DNA of 8,212 nt from Cellvibrionaceae bacterium (GTDB lineage Bacteria > Pseudomonadota > Gammaproteobacteria > Pseudomonadales > Cellvibrionaceae). The translations under genes were made by a program, and so were the position numbers. The notes below the pieces were generated by a model. That model was not told the DNA's origin and did no database searches. It worked only from the letters and a program-made list of their open reading frames with translations. Positions within the stretch are counted from its first letter, which is position 1. Every line of letters starts with the position of its first letter. Below, in pieces: positions 6,232 through 8,212 of this stretch. The stretch spans positions 1 to 8,212 of the forward strand of contig JAUVQU010000100.1 in NCBI GenBank assembly GCA_030597965.1. Reading direction: 5' to 3'.

Positions 6232-7719
6232 TTATTCATTAATGATAGGCAGTGTGATGATGAATTTAGTGCCTCTGCCAGGGTAGGATTCCACTTCTAT
6301 CGTACCGTCATGATGTTCTGTAATAATAAAATAGGTCACAGATAATCCAAGCCCTGTACCTTGGCCCACTTCTTTAGTGGTGAAAAACGGCTCAAATATA
6401 TGTCGTCTAATGGCTTCGGGCATGCCCGGTCCATTATCTTCAATTTCGAAGCAGACGCTGCTACCGCGTCGGTATGCCCGTAGCGTAACAGTGGGCGTAA
6501 GCGGTGCGCCATACTCGTCATCCTTCATGGCCTGAACAGAATTGCGCAATAGATTCAAAATAACCTGCTGTATTTCAGCGGTGGAGCAGGGTACAGGTGG
6601 CAAGTTGCTCTGATACTCGCGAATGACTTCTAGCTTCTCAATGCCCTCGTGAGTTTCCAGCTCAAGGGAGTTGGTGGCCAGTTCTAAACTGTGATCGAGC
6701 AGTTTTGGTATGTCCGTCATCTCACGACTTTTACTATTACTGTGCGAGAATTCCAGCATGTTGCTCACAATACCTGCGCTGCGCTCACCGGCTTCTCGGA
6801 TTGCGTCAAGAAAAGTATAAATGTCTCTGGCTTCAAGGTAGTTTTTGACCTGTTGAACCTCAATACCGATTTCCTCGGCTACCTCGTGGTTTTTCTTTAA
6901 CTCTGGTGATGTGCGGCGGTAGATATTTTGAATGCCGTGTAAAATGGCGCTCAGTGGATTGTTAATCTCGTGGGCAAGACCTGCCGCAAGTTCACCAAGG
7001 GACATCATCTTCTCGTTTTGAATCATCATGCTTTCAATGCGCACACGCATGGTGACGTCATCAATTCGGATGACGGCGCCGGTTACCTGCAAAGAGGCGA
7101 GAGGGTAGATGGCGATGTCGTAGTGGCTACTAGTAGGGCCTTCGCCCCTTCGTTGATTTTCCTGAATTCTGGGGATGCCCTTATCAATCGTTTCGTGAAT
7201 GAACTCTGGGGTGATGGGTAAAGTAGGGTAGATCTCGAATAAATTCTTCCCTAGAGCTTCGCGTCGCGGGATATTGGTTGCATCAGCGGCTGCCAAATTC
7301 CAATGTGTTATCACTCCCTCCCGGGTTACCCCGATCAGTGCTGATGGCATGGAATTAATGATGCTATTTAGGTATTCCTGGGTTTGCAGTACCAATTCTT
7401 CCGTGTGTTTGTGCTGGTTGATTTCGTTATAGAGTTGGTTGTTGATTTTACGAAGGTTCTCGGTTCTCTCGATGAGCCTCTGGGCCAAATCGTCATGCTC
7501 ACGTTGTAATTGAAACTGGAATTTTCTGAGTTTATACGTGTGGTATACCAGCACAATGACCATAAACCCCAAGGTCACTAGTAGGGTGCGCCCCCAGTCA
7601 GGGTTAATGGGTTGGTGGCTGGTGCTGGCTGCCTGTAGTGGGGCGAGCAGAAAAGAAAACAAGACTGAAAAACAGACATGTTTGTATGGTCGTTGATCTT
7701 GCCGAGCGTTTTTTCTCAT
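6232..7719 (-). CDS. PAS-domain membrane sensor histidine kinase
   Basis: A 495-residue two-component sensor kinase. Residues about 12-31 look like a signal peptide or first membrane segment (ending LQA-AS) and about 44-60 form a membrane span, leaving only about a dozen residues outside. A coiled coil (about 64-113) leads to a PAS domain (about 114-228), which is the likely sensing module. The HisKA H-box LGELAAGLAHEINNPL has the phosphorylated His250. Between it and the second helix (SAGIVSNMLEFS, 314-325) is an enlarged segment with KNYLEARDIYTFLDAIREAGE. The ATPase domain shows the N-box (LNLLRNSVQAM, Asn389/Asn393), G1 DNGPGMP (428-434), F-box IFEPFF (441-446) and G2 GQGTGLGL (452-459), so it should be catalytically intact. 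No response regulator lies beside it. The ATG at 7719 has no strong ribosome site; the gene diverges from the tRNA operon. Confidence 0.93.
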   Translation of the reverse strand: MRKNARQDQRPYKHVCFSVLFSFLLAPLQAASTSHQPINPDWGRTLLVTLGFMVIVLVYHTYKLRKFQFQLQREHDDLAQRLIERTENLRKINNQLYNEINQHKHTEELVLQTQEYLNSIINSMPSALIGVTREGVITHWNLAAADATNIPRREALGKNLFEIYPTLPITPEFIHETIDKGIPRIQENQRRGEGPTSSHYDIAIYPLASLQVTGAVIRIDDVTMRVRIESMMIQNEKMMSLGELAAGLAHEINNPLSAILHGIQNIYRRTSPELKKNHEVAEEIGIEVQQVKNYLEARDIYTFLDAIREAGERSAGIVSNMLEFSHSNSKSREMTDIPKLLDHSLELATNSLELETHEGIEKLEVIREYQSNLPPVPCSTAEIQQVILNLLRNSVQAMKDDEYGAPLTPTVTLRAYRRGSSVCFEIEDNGPGMPEAIRRHIFEPFFTTKEVGQGTGLGLSVTYFIITEHHDGTIEVESYPGRGTKFIITLPIINE

Positions 7720-7772
7720 TATTAATCGCTGTTTTATAAGTCTTGTTTAGCCTATTGTATCGACTTTTTTTA

Positions 7773-7778
7773 ATTATA
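7773..7778 (-). promoter_or_regulatory. Putative -10 box of the histidine kinase gene
   Basis: A perfect TATAAT on the minus strand (7778 down to 7773) lies 53 bases upstream of the kinase ATG in an AT-rich stretch. No good -35 hexamer is found at normal spacing, so the call is tentative. Confidence 0.35.
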
Positions 7779-7868
7779 GTCTGATGTCTAATCTATATTA
7801 GTCGATTTTGCTTTAACTGTATAAAAATCAATCAGTTAAGTCTTTTTATTAAAACCTATTAAAAAGGT

Positions 7869-7896
7869 TTGACAGCTAAATGAAAACCCGTAGAAT
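7869..7896 (+). promoter_or_regulatory. Strong sigma70 promoter of the tRNA operon
   Basis: A perfect -35 TTGACA (7869-7874), a 16-base spacer and TAGAAT (7891-7896, five of six bases) stand just ahead of the first tRNA. The bases after the -10 are GCGC (7897-7900), a GC-rich discriminator as seen in stable-RNA promoters under stringent (ppGpp) control. The AT-rich stretch upstream of the -35 (about 7845-7868) could act as an UP element. Transcription would start near 7903, about 12 bases before tRNA-Val. Confidence 0.85.
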
Positions 7897-7914
7897 GCGC
7901 AGCACTTACAGCGA

Positions 7915-7990
7915 GGGTGAATAGCTCAGCTGGGAGAGCATCGCCCTTACAAGGCGAGGGTCGGGGGTTCGATCCCCTCTTCACCCACCA
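7915..7990 (+). tRNA. tRNA-Val, anticodon TAC
   Basis: This 76-base gene folds into a full cloverleaf. The acceptor stem pairs GGGTGAA with TTCACCC, the D stem is GCTC/GAGC, the anticodon stem TCGCC/GGCGA closes the loop CTTACAA with TAC at 7948-7950, and the T-loop is TTCGATC. The CCA end is encoded. It reads GTA codons and, by wobble modification, other valine codons. The sequence closely resembles E. coli tRNA-Val(UAC). It is the first gene of a two-tRNA operon. The 44 bases to tRNA-Asp contain small inverted repeats (TATCTC 7992-7997 with GAGATA 8011-8016; CTGTA with TACAG 8022-8033) that may shape processing of the precursor. Confidence 0.98.
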
Positions 7991-8034
7991 TTATCTCAAC
8001 TGCGTGACAAGAGATAGTGAACTGTAAGTACAGC

Positions 8035-8111
8035 GGACCGGTAGTTCAGTTGGTTAGAATGCCGGCCTGTCACGCCGGAGGTCGCGGGTTCGAGTCCCGT
8101 CCGGTCCGCCA
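8035..8111 (+). tRNA. tRNA-Asp, anticodon GTC
   Basis: A 77-base cloverleaf. The acceptor stem pairs GGACCGG with CCGGTCC, the anticodon stem CCGGC/GCCGG closes the loop CTGTCAC with GTC at 8069-8071, the T-loop is TTCGAGT with stem GCGGG/CCCGT, and CCA is encoded. G34 is the usual site for queuosine in tRNA-Asp. It closely resembles E. coli tRNA-Asp. It is cotranscribed with tRNA-Val and followed 5 bases later by the operon terminator. Confidence 0.98.
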
Positions 8112-8116
8112 TATTC

Positions 8117-8149
8117 AAAAAGGCTGCCCCTTACGGGGCGGCCTTTTTT
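8117..8149 (+). terminator. Rho-independent terminator of the tRNA operon
   Basis: The stem GGCTGCCCC (8122-8130) pairs with GGGGCGGCC (8135-8143) over a TTAC loop, with one T-G wobble. It is preceded by A5 (8117-8121) and followed by T6 (8144-8149). The A/T flanks extend the stem, so it may also work on the opposite strand. The 63 bases after it contain no gene that I can see. Confidence 0.95.
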
Positions 8150-8212
8150 ATGTTTGGCGTATGGGAATGCGGACGTAGAGCCCATGTTCGACCAATAGAT
8201 AATTCTGTAGGA

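Noticed and set aside
7915..8111. The tRNA genes as an integration site for a genomic island
   Set aside because: No integrase and no repeated tRNA 3' end is seen in the window; the terminator directly after tRNA-Asp looks undisturbed.
8150..8205. A short frame starting at the ATG near 8161
   Set aside because: It stops after four codons; nothing coding is supported after the tRNA terminator.

Overview
The window looks like ordinary chromosomal DNA from a gammaproteobacterium of moderate GC content. The evidence is a TrmA of the E. coli type, a RmuC-DUF2489 pair, an AddB-like 'probable DNA repair protein', and Val/Asp tRNAs that closely resemble those of E. coli with encoded CCA ends. The lineage is probably marine or environmental and close to the Cellvibrionales/Pseudomonadales, but that placement is inference from general resemblance; no search was run.

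Left part (1-2115, all minus strand): read in the direction of transcription, a small three-TPR protein lies 3 bases ahead of murI (glutamate racemase). After an 83-base gap comes the N-terminal third or less of an AddB-like DNA repair protein, which runs off the left edge. Starting divergently from this cluster, rmuC (recombination-limiting putative nuclease, membrane-anchored coiled coil) and a DUF2489 membrane protein form a two-gene plus-strand unit (2294-4224) behind a promoter with a perfect TATAAT.

Middle (4225-6231): trmA (tRNA m5U54 methyltransferase) lies on the minus strand. It is bracketed by two copies of a palindromic REP-like repeat, whose 25-base cores differ at one position and lie in the same orientation 1,254 bases apart. 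Next is a small stand-alone flavin reductase on the plus strand.

Right part (6232-8212): a PAS-containing membrane histidine kinase on the minus strand has no response regulator beside it. It diverges from a tRNA-Val(TAC)/tRNA-Asp(GTC) operon that has a strong promoter, a GC-rich discriminator and a textbook terminator. The final 63 bases hold no gene; the last seven may be the edge of another repeat copy.

Functionally this is a mix of cell-wall precursor supply (MurI), DNA maintenance (RmuC, AddB-like), tRNA supply and modification (two tRNAs, TrmA), flavin redox and signalling. I do not see phage, transposon, CRISPR, toxin or defence cassettes, and nothing convincingly forms a new multi-gene system. 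The most unusual items are the trmA-flanking repeats, the kinase with an enlarged dimerisation domain, and the uncharacterised TPR gene coupled to murI.
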